Numbered from the stretch's first letter, positions 1-11,175 are shown. The stretch is 64,000 nt of DNA from Vesta saturnalis (GCA_036346205.1 JARFJB010000005.1:62501-126500), one strand, 5' to 3'. The notes: generated from the letters alone by a model not told the origin. A program made the numbers and translations.

Positions 1-420
1 TTAGATTGATTGTGGCTTATGCGCTAGCTGAAGTTATAAGGTTGCACAACTTCCAACTGGGTCCATACATTAAACAGACCCTTATATGTTTCATGTACGT
101 ATTGTGAGTAGAACTGAGCAGTAGGTATTTGAAGTCATAAATACTTTTTTATGTTACCGGATTCTTCAATTCTCAAAATCGTCCAGAAACTGATTTCGGG
201 CCTTGGCCGGCAAAACGTAAGAATTTCTAGACTGGCACTACGCTGACCATACAGTAACATCTGCTGACGGCTGTCATCTTAACATATTAAAATAATCGGG
301 TCATTAAGTTCACGCAGATTGCGAGACAACTGCTCGATGGATTTCGATAATATTTTTTTATATGAAAGTAATTTTGCGTAGAAGGAAATAACGGAGCCAG
401 AAGTTTAAATATACTGACTT
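1..420. other. No gene recognised
   Basis: AT-rich sequence left of the Tc1-like element. I saw no coherent reading frame, repeat arm or RNA signal. Confidence 0.5.
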
Positions 421-1812
421 CCATAAAAATTGCAACACCTAAAATTTATTGAACGATTTTATTGAAATTTTCGTCAACGATGTATTTCATTAGAACAAAC
501 AAACGATTAAAATTTGAAAACAAAAGAACAAAACTAAAAGTGTTTTTTCAATAATGAGTTGCTCCGCCACGATTTGTAATGCGCTCATTTAGACGGCGTG
601 GCATGCTACCAATCAAACTGCCTGTGGTATATCAACCCAGGCTTCTTGAATCCTTAGCCGGTGATCGTGTAAGTTATCTGGAGGGTGTGGTAAATTACCC
701 AGTCGCCTACCGATCTCATCCCATATATGTTCAATGGGCGACAAATCAGGCGACTGAGCAGGCCATGGTAGGACGGTAATGTTAGCTTCTTCCAAAAAAT
801 GTGTTGTAGCCCTTACCGTATGAGGGCGCGCATTATCCTGTTGGAAAATGGGATTTTGCAGCCCCTGAAGATATGGAAGCGCATTGGCAATATAACCAGC
901 GGCACTTAAGTTGCCATCAATGAAGACCAAGGGTGATCTGCTACCGTAACATATTGCACCCATATCATCACTACTTGTGTGAGCGCTGTGTTGCGTTCCC
1001 CAAAAAATGTTGGATTTTTACGTTCTCCGCGCATCCGTCTGACCCTCCAAACTACCATCGTGGGCCCACAAGCAAAATCGTGACTCGCCACTAAACACAA
1101 TTTGATGCCATTCTTGCGCCCAATTCGCTCTTTCGTTGCTCCACTCTAGCCTGCGTGGACGGTGAAGCGGTGTAAGAGGAAGATATAAAAATGGACGATA
1201 TGAACGCAGCCCATAAGACCCTATCCGGCGATAAACAGATGATATTGACATTCTGGGTCCTACACCTCTCATCCAATCATTTGCAATCGATCGAGTTGTT
1301 GAAGATCTATCTCTTGTGGCCAAAAGTTTTAAGCGACGTTCTTCGCGATCTGTAGTCTTGCGGGGACGTCCAGATCCAGGGCGACGTTGTTGCACCCCTC
1401 TTCCTCGGACCATTTGGACCAACACCTCAATACCGTTGTAACATATCGGTTTACATAACGAGCAATTTCTGTTAGCGAAAGTCCGGACTCTCTCATGCCA
1501 ATAATACGGCCACGTTTAAAATCAGTCAATTGAGAAAAATGTTGATGTTGACGTACTCTTGGCATTGTTCCCAAGTTCAGAACGAAATTGTGAACAAACC
1601 ATTTGCAAAATTAACATTTAATTATTACACACTGATTGGTTTATTTCTTCAAATTTATTGTTACTAAGTGCAGAGGAAAAAACAAAAAAAAACACTACTA
1701 GCTGGATTTTACTCAAACTTTAATCGTTGGTTTGTTCTAATGAAAGGCATCGTTGACGAAAATTTCAATAAAATCGTCCAACAAATTCTAAGTGTCCGCA
1801 TAAATGTAAAAA
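421..1812 (-). mobile_element. Tc1-like DNA transposon with about 90-bp imperfect inverted repeats
   Basis: The ends at about 421-510 and 1721-1812 are imperfect inverted repeats of each other. Both contain TTCATTAGAACAAAC and CGATTTTATTGAAATTTTCG in opposite orientation. Between them, on the minus strand, lies a frameshifted Tc1-type transposase. The length (about 1.4 kb) suits a Tc1-like element with one transposase gene. The copy is old and inactive. I could not settle the exact outer bases or the TA target duplication. Confidence 0.85.
613..1574 (-). pseudogene. Broken Tc1-like DD34E transposase
   Basis: Three overlapping minus-strand frames together make one Tc1-family transposase of roughly 320 residues. 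The N-terminal piece (1574 to about 1430) carries the helix-turn-helix, with FSQLTDFKRGRIIGMRESG. The middle piece (about 1425-1018) carries GSGRPRKTTDREERR, the AT-hook-like linker, and the first catalytic block. The last piece (963-613) has QDNARPH and SPDLSPIEHIWDEIGRR, which place the second Asp and the Glu 34 residues apart (DD34E). The first catalytic Asp is lost: the usual FSDESRF reads FSGESRF here. With at least two frameshifts this is a dead gene. The family assignment is firm; the exact frameshift positions are approximate. Confidence 0.85.
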
Positions 1813-2249
1813 TTAAATAAACATGATTGAAAATGTATTATCGATATTTTTATAGAAGCGGGCGACTTTGGATTTTTTTTACGTTAACATATATTTATGT
1901 CTATTAATCTCTATCTAACGTAAAGTTTTAAGCACCATTCTGACATAGATTATTATTTTTGTTTCTACAATGTTGTAAATTTCATTTTAACCGCAAAATT
2001 TTGCGGAAGAAAAGCTCGTACATATTAAAGCCGTTTGACACGTAAAAATTCACTGCTGCCAACGTAACTTAAAATATGATTGCTTCACCACACCAATGTT
2101 GAAAAATATTTTAATGAATTAATAGCGTCAGCACAAAAAATGTTGTGAATCAGACATCCAGAAACAATTTTTGCGAGTATTTGCATTTGCAGGCCTCGGC
2201 GCGTAATCTGCTCATACTTCTAAAATGATCGTTCCTGGCCTAGTCATGT
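1813..2249. other. Intergenic, with one copy of a dispersed repeat
   Basis: No gene. The stretch at about 1893-1995 (motifs ATTAATCTCTATCTAAC and AAGTTTTAAGC) resembles 13090-13190 and 60580-60700. The stretch near 1835-1880 (motif GCGGGCGACTTTGGA) recurs in reverse complement near 41262-41310. Both look like old interspersed repeats. Confidence 0.5.
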
Positions 2250-4035
2250 AATAAAGTATTTGGGTACTGTTTTATCCCTTCGAATTATATCTGTATAGTG
2301 TACTCTTAAAATGGATTGTTTTTAAGAAAATTGCATTTTTAGTTTATGATTTCAAAATATTCATGTTTTTAGCAAGCAAGCTCTGAATGTGACGTTTAGA
2401 ATACTTCTACTTTCGATAATTTTTTGTGACAAAATCAAACCAGTAATTTTCTACCTTTAAAAAATGTAATATAATAAACAGGGTATCTACAAAACTCAAA
2501 ATAAACAAATTAAACAAAAATAACTAACAACAAATACGAAAGAACTAAAAACGTTAGATAACTATTTTATTAAATGTTCACCATTTACTTCCATACAATA
2601 ATGTATGCGATCTTCAAAAACTCTACTAGCACGATGTAACATATCGACATCTGCAGTTCGGAAAACCTCTAATTCTATTCTTCATGTCTTCCTTAGTAGT
2701 CGCGGGTGTTTTGTATACCTACTTGTTTTTTGACATAACCCCACCAAAAAAAAATCCATTTTTGTAAGCTCTAGTGAACGAGGTGGCGATTTATGGGGTC
2801 CTCCTCTATCTATTCATCGTCCGGGAAATTCATTATTTAAATGTTTATTGATCAGTTGGGTATGGTGAACTGATGCCCCGTCATGTAGGTATCACATTCA
2901 CCGCCTAACATGAGCAGGTAATTGCTGAAGTAGTTGTGGTAATTAGTTTTATAAGAAATTTAAATAAAATTGCCCATTAACGGTTCCGTCCAAGAAATAT
3001 GGGCCTATGACATGATTCCCAATTATTCCATCCCATACATTTAATGACCACCTTGTTTGACTGATAGTCCATATATAATGCGGTTGATCTGTTGCATAAT
3101 AATGGAAATTTTATCTATTAACAAACCCATTTTTAAGAAAAGTTGCTTCATCGGCAAATAATACAAAATTGAAAAAATCTCTGTTTTGCTCAATTTGTTG
3201 TTGAGCTCACTCACAGAAGGTTGACCGCTTTTCATAATCATCATCCAATAGTTCCTGCATTCGCTGTATATGGTAAGGATGCATTTTGTTCTTAGACAGA
3301 ATTTTTGGACGACAGTAAGACTTTTGTCGGTTTGTTTTGTTATTTACCGTGTCGAGATATGAGGATATTCCGTAACTTTCAACATTACGGTCATTTAGTT
3401 GTCCTCTATTATTGCAGTCTTCATCCTTTCGCTTTTTTCGTAAGTTACACTGCCAGTTGTGGTAAATCGTTGAAGCACATTTTCCAATGTCTCTTTTCTT
3501 GGTTGTCTTCTATCTGAAAATTTCTGTTGATAAACCCTTTCTGCGAGTAAACAGTTTTTATCACTGGGACCCAGTACAAAAATCATATCTGTCAATTCTT
3601 CTATCGGAAAATTCATGATTTTAATTGCTTTCTCGTTCTTAATAGCTACACATTTACAACATGTCTAGATAATAACTAATCACTCTGATTTGCGCAAACG
3701 TTAAATTCACAGGTTACTTGTTAAAACTATGGATATTTTCATTTCATTTCTTGGTAAGGTCATTTTTGCTTAATTAAGTTTTGTAGATGCCCTATTTATT
3801 TTATGACAGTTTTTAAAGGTAGAAAATTACTGGTTTGATTTTGTCACAAAAAATTATAGAAAGTAGAAGTATTCTGAACGTCACATTCAGAGCTTGCTTG
3901 TTAAAAACATGAATATTTTTAAATCATAAACTAAAAATGCAATTTTCTTAAAAACAATCAATCTTAGAGAGTACATTATACAGACATAATTCGAAGGGAT
4001 AAAATAGTTTTACAAGATAGTAAAATAATACATTG
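2250..4035 (-). mobile_element. Mariner-like element with long terminal inverted repeats
   Basis: The left arm (about 2250-2510) and right arm (about 3770-4035) are near-perfect reverse complements over more than 200 bp. Both contain GGTAGAAAATTACTGGTTTG and its complement, and both run into a CAGGGTATCTACAAAACT-like motif typical of mariner ends, at about 2480 and 3796. The interior holds a decayed minus-strand transposase. Either this is one element with about 260-bp TIRs, or a mariner inserted into the centre of a palindromic MITE. The homology runs unbroken through the CAGGGT motif, which favours a single long-TIR element. Confidence 0.7.
2572..3616 (-). pseudogene. Decayed mariner-like transposase with DUF4817-type N-terminal HTH
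   Basis: The N-terminal frame (3616-3395) starts MNFPIEELTDMIFVLG and continues through YQQKFSDRRQPRKETL. This is the helix-turn-helix domain (DUF4817 type) common at the start of insect mariner-like transposases. A middle piece follows at 3244-3041. The C-terminal part can be read in pieces at about 2850-2572: a degenerate SPDLTPLDFFLWG-like block, then VFEDRIHYCMEVNGEHLIK and a stop at 2572-2574. Frameshifts and stops break it in several places. Family is clear from both ends; function is lost. Confidence 0.75.
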
Positions 4036-4406
4036 GGTGGTCCATTTAAAAAAAAAATGAAGTTTTTGCTAATTGCAATCTCCTGAATTAATGCTTATCC
4101 AAAAAAACACCCCGAACCCCAAACGAAACTTCTACTATGTTCAGACATTTCAGCCATCCTTTACCTCCGTACCTACAAAATAAAGTTAGTTGTTTATCAC
4201 TGATAACGTTTATTTGGCAGCATTTATAGTGCACAAATTTCGTCAAATCTTCATATTTTTCGCTCCATCTTGGCAACGTCTGTATATCTCAAAATATTTT
4301 AGAAATGTGTATCTGTACAAACATAACAATTTTTATTTAAAAATTTGTTTGCATTTTGGATCCTAAGTAAGTTATTGCACTTCCACACACTAATGGGCCA
4401 CCCTGT
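4035..4406. mobile_element. Short mariner-derived MITE or deleted element
   Basis: The ends read GGGTGGTCCATTTAAAAA at about 4035 and, in reverse complement, ACAGGGTGGCCCATTAG at about 4406. These are the CAGGGTG-type termini of mariner-like elements. No transposase frame lies between them. It abuts the previous element. Confidence 0.5.
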
Positions 4407-4526
4407 ATGTATTACTTAATTTAGTTAGATAATTCTTTTTTGCATGTGTTATGATACTTTGCCAATGAAGATACATAATAATGCATTCAGTTTAATATAT
4501 AATAATAATATAATATATAATACATA

Positions 4527-5480
4527 CAGGGTTATTCACATAAGATGATGAGCCTGATCAGGTAAAAATGCAACCCAAAATACGTTTTTTTACTAAGGCT
4601 ACATTGTTTTTTGGTATTTAAAAATTGAATCAGGAATCCAAGTAGGTATTTAGTAGTTTGATAGGTGTCATCAAATTTTTTCGTTCGTATTTACTGTAAA
4701 ATGTTTTCAAACGATGAGAGAACGGACATGATACTGATTTTTAGGGAATGCCGAAAAAATGCTGCTGCTGCAGCAAATTTGTATCGAGAGCGTTATCCCG
4801 AACTTCACGCTCCAAACGACAAAATTTTTAGAAGATTAGAAACTACGGTAAGGAAAACTTGGCTTGCTTTTAGAAGAGCAAGAACTAGGACTGCCACTTG
4901 TCTTAAAAACGAACAGTTATCCAAGCTGTAAATGAAAATCCTCATATCGGCTAAATAGAGTTATCAATAAAAGTCCGAATAAGCCAGTCTTTTGTTTGCA
5001 GGATTTTCAAAAACAATAAATTGATTCGTACCATACTCACCATGTCCAGATTACCCCAAAAGACTTCAGTTCTGTAATTTTGTCCGAGAGCACATTAATT
5101 TAAACTCAGACTTTATAAAGCTTATTTTGTTCAGCGATGAGGTAAAATTTAATAATAAATTCATGAATCGAACTGCAACATGTGAACGTAACGACGGAAG
5201 GTATTTTGAGCACTTACCTTAAGAATTTGTTAAGTATTTGTACAGTACCTGCCCATTTCTTTTGTGATATTAATTGTTTATTGTTGTTATTAAATTATAT
5301 TTTGATGAGAAAAGAAATTGTTTTCCGTCTATTTTGAGTTTTGACAAATTTTGGAGTCTATGAGGCTGACGTTAAAAGCTATCTATGTTTTATGTGCAAT
5401 TGGGATGCAGTTAGCTTTATAAATCGTATTTTGGGTTGCATTTTTATCTGGTTGGGCTCGTCATCTTATGTGAAGAACCC
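4527..5480 (+). mobile_element. Internally deleted mariner-like element
   Basis: Inverted repeats of about 60 bp bound it. The left starts CAGGGTTATTCACATAAGAT at 4527 and runs to about 4588; the right (about 5420-5480) is its reverse complement. Both share TGCAACCCAAAATACG. At about 0.95 kb it is shorter than a full element, and only the N-terminal DNA-binding domain of the transposase is readable inside. Confidence 0.75.
4701..4931 (+). pseudogene. N-terminal HTH fragment of a mariner-like transposase
   Basis: The frame begins MFSNDERTDMILIFRECRKN and contains AANLYRERYPELHAPNDKIF, matching the N-terminal helix-turn-helix domain of insect mariner-like transposases (same class as the frame at 3616-3395, different family). 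The open frame extends 36 nt further upstream, but the homologous domain starts at this Met. It stops after about 76 codons. No catalytic DDE region was recognised downstream, in line with internal deletion of the host element. Confidence 0.65.
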
Positions 5481-5536
5481 AAAAGTCCCGGAACTGTTAA
5501 CTAACCTCTAAACGAAATAAATTACAGTAAAAATAC

Positions 5537-5993
5537 TTCAGACATGATTCTTAGCTATAAACAACTACTTTTTGATGTGCCCAAAAAAAAGTTGTGGGGG
5601 GGGGGGGTTGCCCCAAATTGTAAATGTAAACCGTTATCGAGTGACCATTCATTTTAAAGGACTTATTGAGTGAAACACAACAGCACAAAACCGGACTTTT
5701 CAGTATTTCTTATGGTTACGTGATGTGTTAAATGCAACCAATGGCGTTCAAACAAATTACACAAACATAAGCAATACTGAAAAGTCAGCCATTTGCGACA
5801 GGAGCAAGATATCGACCTCGGCTTTGCGCTGCTATTTATTACTCAATAAGTCCTTTAAAATGAATCGTCACGCGATGGGGGTTTACATTTAAAAATTTTA
5901 ACCAACTCCCTAAATTTGGATTTTGAAGGCAGGGGCAATAAAGACTTACACATCAAAAAGTAGTTTTTTATGGCCAGGAATTGTCTGAAATAC
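5537..5993. repeat. Palindromic MITE, about 457 bp
   Basis: The two halves are imperfect reverse complements. The outer arms contain ACTACTTTTTGATGTG at about 5570 and its complement at about 5950. The middle arms contain TTTTAAAGGACTTATTGAGT at about 5653 and its complement at about 5845. The inner arms contain ACTTTTCAGTAT near 5695 and its complement near 5780. There is no coding capacity. The transcript would fold into one long hairpin. Confidence 0.75.
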
Positions 5994-6016
5994 ACACACA
6001 CACACACACACACACA
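5991..6016. repeat. (AC)n microsatellite
   Basis: About 13 AC dinucleotides directly follow the MITE. Confidence 0.9.
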
Positions 6017-7430
6017 AACCGATCTCGTCGAAATTTTGCCAATGAGCTAAGAAGTCAATTTGGTGATAGTGAAAAATATCGATTGCATAACCATTAATAC
6101 CTACATTTGTTGTGTTACTTAAAAGTAAAAATCGACCTGTTTAGTTGAAATTTGACCAAAACGAGCGTACTATACATACAAGAAATAAACCCACTAATTT
6201 CTGGGACATCTGGACCAGCCCTTAAAGGCTAACCCTTCCTTTTTTTAATTTATTCTTGAACAAGTACGATAATTGGAAAACCTACCCCCGTTTCTTGCTT
6301 TTTGTATTCATTTCTGAATAAGTAAATTAATTGAAAAGAAATTGGGTCAAGGTGGGCATTTTGAGGCTATGAGTTATTCCTCAAATTTTAGATAGTTCTT
6401 AAAGAGCGCGAACCAATGAAATTCAGTTTTCTTGTTTCCCCAAAGATATTTTAGTCCAATTAGATTAGGTATGAAAATAGTCTAAGCTCGTACTGTATGT
6501 GGGATATAAACACATTTAGTTGTATGAGATCACTAAAATTTCCCTCGGCCTCAACCCTTAAAGCAGATTCTCAGATAGCGGACACGATTTGAACATTGCG
6601 TAGAATGTTTAACAACAGTCTCGCATAACAAATATTCTCGTGGCTCCTATGCTCTCCGTATTTACAGTTGGTTGATATTCATATTGCCTATTTTATCGTG
6701 TTTAATCGTATTGCGTATATTATGGTTATTTTTTTTGTTACATTTGTACCAACGAATAATAAGCTTTGAATGGCACATAAATATTACTAACTGAACTTTT
6801 TATTATTTCTTGAATGTCAACCCTTTATGTGTGACGTAATTTAATACCTTGCAAAGCATGTGTACCTAGTTTTTAGATACCCAAATAGTTTTGAAATAAA
6901 CATGAAAATAAAGTATCACTCAAAATAGTTAGGTGTACCTGTTGTTGGCTGCATATATTTAGGTAAGTGTTGCTGCTGACACTGTGTACCTACAGTCATC
7001 TGTCTGATGTGTCATTTTAAAGAAGTATTTTTAGAAAAAGTAAGTCCATAGTATTACTTTCATTTTGCATGTTCAAAATCAAATTTAAGAGCAAATTAGT
7101 AAGTTAAGTGATGTGGGTGGCCCAGTTACCAAGGAGTTTTTGAGTTTGTAGCCAACTGGACCTAGTAAGTTAGGGGAATTGAACCTACCAGGACCCACTT
7201 ATCAAATATTTGCACTAACTTATTTTAGAACACAACTGCCAAACTTATGGATTTCCTAATTGTTAACATTTATTTGCCTTTGTGTACATTATGGGGAGGT
7301 GTATTATAGTTTCTAATAATTTAGTATGTTTATTCAAAATAGTTGTGGAATAATAAAATATTTATCGTCGACAAAGAACAAGATGACTGTATTCATAAAT
7401 AAAATTAATTAATGGAGAAATCGTAGTAAT
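6017..7430. other. No gene recognised
   Basis: AT-rich sequence with no coherent coding frame or clear repeat arms. Confidence 0.5.
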
Positions 7431-7501
7431 ATTTTAAAACTTACTAGGCATGTCGCCATAGTTGCGAAAGGACCTGGGCAACATTATGTTGTCACAACTT
7501 A

Positions 7502-7602
7502 GGACAAGCTGTTGTAGATGTGAAAGAAGATTGGCGTACAAGAAGAGCTGTAAAGGATCATGAAATACCATAGATAACGTTACGACGTTACATAGATGGC
7601 TT
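7502..7602 (+). pseudogene. Possible remnant of a pogo/CENP-B-like helix-turn-helix
   Basis: One plus-strand frame reads GQAVVDVKEDWRTRRAVKDH, then EIP, a stop, and ITLRRYIDG. The pattern (a run of charged residues, A-x-x-x-x-IP-x-TLRRYI) resembles the psq-type HTH at the start of pogo-like transposases. The match is short, lies in decayed sequence and carries a stop, so the call is weak. Confidence 0.3.
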
Positions 7603-7619
7603 ACTTCAAACGGCAATGA

Positions 7620-9074
7620 ATTGACGAGCAGGAAGGTCAGTAGTTGAACAGTTTAAAATAATGGAAAATAGGGATTAGGTTTATAAGAGGACAATTTGTA
7701 AAAACATTGGTCCAGTTCTGTTCATTTATGATGGATATGTAAGCCACGTAAGTTACGAACTTGAAAAAAAATCAAACGGTATTTACACCCTGAAACTTCC
7801 ACGACACACAAGTCACATTCGCCAGCAACTTATTCTTCAATTTCCAGTTTTATACTCCAAATTGTGACGTAATGTAAGACTATGCCTACGTGCACGAAAA
7901 ATGTTTCTTATGAAACCCGCCATACGTATGTGTATTTACTACAACACGCAACCTCTGACACCCTAAGAAATTGTATAGGATTTAGTAAGGAGGCTACCAA
8001 TTTCACTTAGCCGTTTCTGTTTGCATCTTCAAGCGGATCCAAGCTTTCTAATTTTTCCATTAGTTTCATACCGAAAAAATTTTTTTTACAAACGTTAAAA
8101 AATGACGAGGTTCGCGCAATAATAACAATATGCGAAATAACACTTTTTTTTATTTTCCTACGTTACCATAACAACGTGCGCGAAATACATATTTCGCGCA
8201 CTGCATGTAAACTCTATGAGTTTATTGTATTTTAACTTTTGTGGTCCGCAATCATGCAAAAATTCAAGAAAAAAATTATTTAAAACAATTTTAAGGTATA
8301 TAACTACATATTTTGATGGTTGTAGAAAAAATTTTGTTTGTAACACGTGCGCGAACTACTTTGGTGATATCGACTAATTTTTTTTCAATTCTCGACCACC
8401 AAAGTAGCATTTCGCGCACTAGATACAAAAATAACTATTGTAACCTTTACAAACTTAACTTAATGGTAATATAGCGACTAGTGTGAGAAAAATTTGACGA
8501 TTTTTTTACGTTTTAACTAAATTTGTTTTGATTTTTCCTACGTACGTTGTAGTATTCGTAACTATAATACTTAACGTTTCCTTCTAAAGAGACAAGGTAT
8601 TGGGTTCGGTCAAAAAATTGAGCTGAGGTCGGAATGGGTTTTGGAAAATGTCCAATGTGTGGGCGTGAGAAATAACCGAACTAACTATTAATAAAATTTA
8701 AGTATGGGAAGCGTTTTTGAGGTTGTTTTATCTGAAAAAAAAAACGGTGGGAAGTTTTTCCAGTCGACTGACTCAAATTATTTATTCTTGTGATTTCAAA
8801 GGTCACCATTTTTTGGTATCATAGTCGCATCTATCCATAATGGGTCTGTTCCCTTGATTTGTTTGAAGGTTATGATAATATTGCGATTCTCTTTTAGCGT
8901 TCGTAGTTATATTTTAATTCCTCCCCTGTGGGGTTGCTTTTGGGAGGATTAGCGTTTAGCAATATAGCACTTGCCATATAACTTATGCTGCATCCTTTTT
9001 GTTAATAATAGCTATGGTATCCTGCATTGTAATTAGTTTCGGTGTGATGGTAAAATGTCGTATTAATCGTTTAA
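7620..9074. other. Non-coding stretch with two GCGCGAA hairpins
   Basis: No gene is recognised. Two inverted repeats share the word GTGCGCGAA. One is perfect: GTGCGCGAAATA at 8176-8187, two bases, then its complement to 8201. The other is interrupted: arms at 8347-8366 and 8397-8419 built on GTGCGCGAACTACTTTGGTG. A further CGCGCAA word lies near 8113. The stretch may be a degenerate MITE. Confidence 0.5.
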
Positions 9075-9658
9075 TAGGTGATCGAAATAACATTAAACAA
9101 CGCTATTGCTACATGTTTTATTTAAAAGATCATTACAACTTTTAATTGTAATTTACCACTAATGGAATATGGATGTATTATATTATCTACATAAAATTGA
9201 AGTCTTCCGATCACAAAGGATCCTATGTTGTTTGAAAACTAACAAATACTATAATTCTTGACCCTGCACTTTATACCTAAGATTATGTATTTTTTTTGTG
9301 GGAATCTTAAATCATATATCTTTATTCATTTTATACATAGAATCAAAAATGATTTGAAATTTCGAATAGACAAACCTTTTTTGGTAACTTATCATGGTGT
9401 GACTAAATTTTATCACATGCACTTAAAATCTGCTGATAGCTTGCAAAACTTTAGTGAATCAAATATACATTTTGTTTGTATTTTACAAACAATTAACAAA
9501 AACCCAAATTTATGTTAATCAAATGTAATAATTACTAATTTTTTTTCATATTACAGTATTTCACTTAAATATAAAGAAATACATTTCATTTTAAAAATTT
9601 AATAGTAACAAGCATAATGTTTAAAATACTGGTGGACTTGTGCAATATATTTACGTCT

Positions 9659-10171
9659 TTACCAGTATTTTTCAAGTGTTGAAATCATTCCATTTGGACT
9701 AGTATTTGGTCCAAATCTCGCAACTGGCTGTCCATTTTTATCAATAATAAACTTTGTAAAATTCCACTTAATAAAATCTCCCAGAGTTCCACCTTGTTTG
9801 TACTTTAAGTATTTCCATAAAAGATGAGTTTTAGAACCATTCACATCAATTTTCTCAAACATATCAAATTTAACATTTTTCTTATTAATAAAAGTACAAA
9901 TTTCTGTGGCATCTCCAGGCTCTTGTCTAGCAAATTGATTACAGGGAAATGCAAGAATTCTTAAACCTTTCTCTTCTGCAAACTTATCGTATAATTGAAC
10001 CAGTTCATCATAGTTTTTTTGTGTATAACCACATTGTGAAGCAACATTAACAATTATAGCTACATGATCACGATACTTCTCTAAAGAAACTTCTTCACCA
10101 TTAATAGTGTTTGCATTAAACTCATATATTGAAGTTGCCTCTTTATAATTTCCCGGATTAGGTGATGCCAT
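9659..10171 (-). CDS. Glutathione peroxidase, GPx4/PHGPx-like, cysteine type (copy A, no presequence)
   Basis: A 170-residue thioredoxin-fold peroxidase that would reduce lipid and hydrogen peroxides, probably with thioredoxin as donor, as in other insect Cys-GPx enzymes. The peroxidatic residue is Cys47 in NVASQCGYT, where vertebrate GPx4 has selenocysteine. Gln83, Trp136 and Asn137 (in IKWNFTKF) complete the catalytic tetrad. Cys92 (EICTFI) is the likely resolving Cys. There is no GPx1-type tetramer loop, so it should be monomeric. The start MASPNPGNY matches the mature start of copies B and C. Upstream, the presequence of copy B is broken here: its ATG is ATA and two small deletions shift the frame, so the product should be cytosolic. 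Odd: the conserved Gly before Gln83 is Arg (FARQEPG), and HPLW reads HLLW. It may be expressed with altered activity, or be starting to decay. Confidence 0.9.
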   Translation of the reverse strand: MASPNPGNYKEATSIYEFNANTINGEEVSLEKYRDHVAIIVNVASQCGYTQKNYDELVQLYDKFAEEKGLRILAFPCNQFARQEPGDATEICTFINKKNVKFDMFEKIDVNGSKTHLLWKYLKYKQGGTLGDFIKWNFTKFIIDKNGQPVARFGPNTSPNGMISTLEKYW

Positions 10172-10646
10172 TAGTAACCTACGAGCACTTAAACCACTGA
10201 TGCTTGTCGGATATTACAAAACACATGTAGATAACTGAAACAGTATAGGTACTTATGAGGTCTTGATAACTCAATTTCCCCAACACTTCAAGCAAATGAT
10301 AATTTATCAATACAGTAAAAATTGCCAAGCACCATGTTGCCATACACATACGCTTATTTACATTATTTGTTTACTAACAGAGAGAGAGAAACTAAAATAG
10401 ATAATAGAAGTGCTTATAATTAAGTTACAAGCATGTGATTCTGTCAATTCCTATAATCCTTACCTTTATTAATTATTAATACCTATCATAAGAGAATAAG
10501 TAATAATTTCCAATTTGTAGATCTGTAATAAGTCTAAAAATACCAATGACATAACCTAAACTTGCAATTTGATATTTTTGTATACAGGGCAGGTAGTATT
10601 TGGCATTCGTATGGAAAGATTTAAAAAATAATACAATAATACAATG

Positions 10647-10978
10647 GTCATTCCCTCCCTAAGGACGAGGGCGAGCTGCTTGAGTTTTCCAAGCTCATTC
10701 AGCCACAGTCATGCGTATGTGATTAAGTATAGGTGCGGAAGAAAAGGATCGGAAAGAACGGATTTAGGGTTTTGAGGGGAATATACTACCCCAGCATTCG
10801 CCTAAATAGCCTCACATGGTGTGCGTATACGCAGGGATCATTCCGCTTTATGTGTATGAGGAAAACCCCTTGAAAAAACCTCATGCAAGGTAGACAGTAA
10901 CGGGAATCGAACCCATTACGCCATTACCTTCCTGTTAAGCATATGGTGTTACCACAACTCTACTAGCTCGGTTTTCAA
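10647..10978 (-). repeat. tRNA-derived SINE (copy 1)
   Basis: The reverse strand carries a canonical pol III B box, GGTTCGATTCC, at 10913-10903. Upstream is an A-box-like stretch (GAGCTAGTAGAGTTG) near 10975. The body resembles 13585-13915 in opposite orientation, including TGCTTGAGTTTTCCAAGCTC-like and CTCATACACA-like words. The homologous place in duplication copy B (about 28045) lacks it, so it inserted into copy A after the duplication. Confidence 0.75.
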
Positions 10979-11175
10979 GAGGAGATATTCCTACATTTAC
11001 GAATGATTTATCTATTTGTGAAATTAATAAGCACACCTGCAATCAGACCACGCCATAGCAAGTTTTAAAAGAGTACGGAAAGATTTGCGAGTGTAAACTA
11101 GTTTAACATAACAGTTTGAATTGGTCAATAGGGTAAGACAAAGTTTCGCACACTGTACGATTATATAAAAGTAAC

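Noticed and set aside
579..779. Plus-strand open frame at the left end
   Set aside because: Antisense to the Tc1-like transposase C-terminal part.
9258..9518. 86-codon plus-strand open frame downstream of GPx copy A
   Set aside because: The homologous stretch in segment B (about 25640-25800) does not keep the frame and no motif is present.
10900..10975. Possible true tRNA gene on the minus strand
   Set aside because: The B box is good, but no complete cloverleaf with paired acceptor arms was found, and the sequence continues into a SINE body that recurs at 13585.
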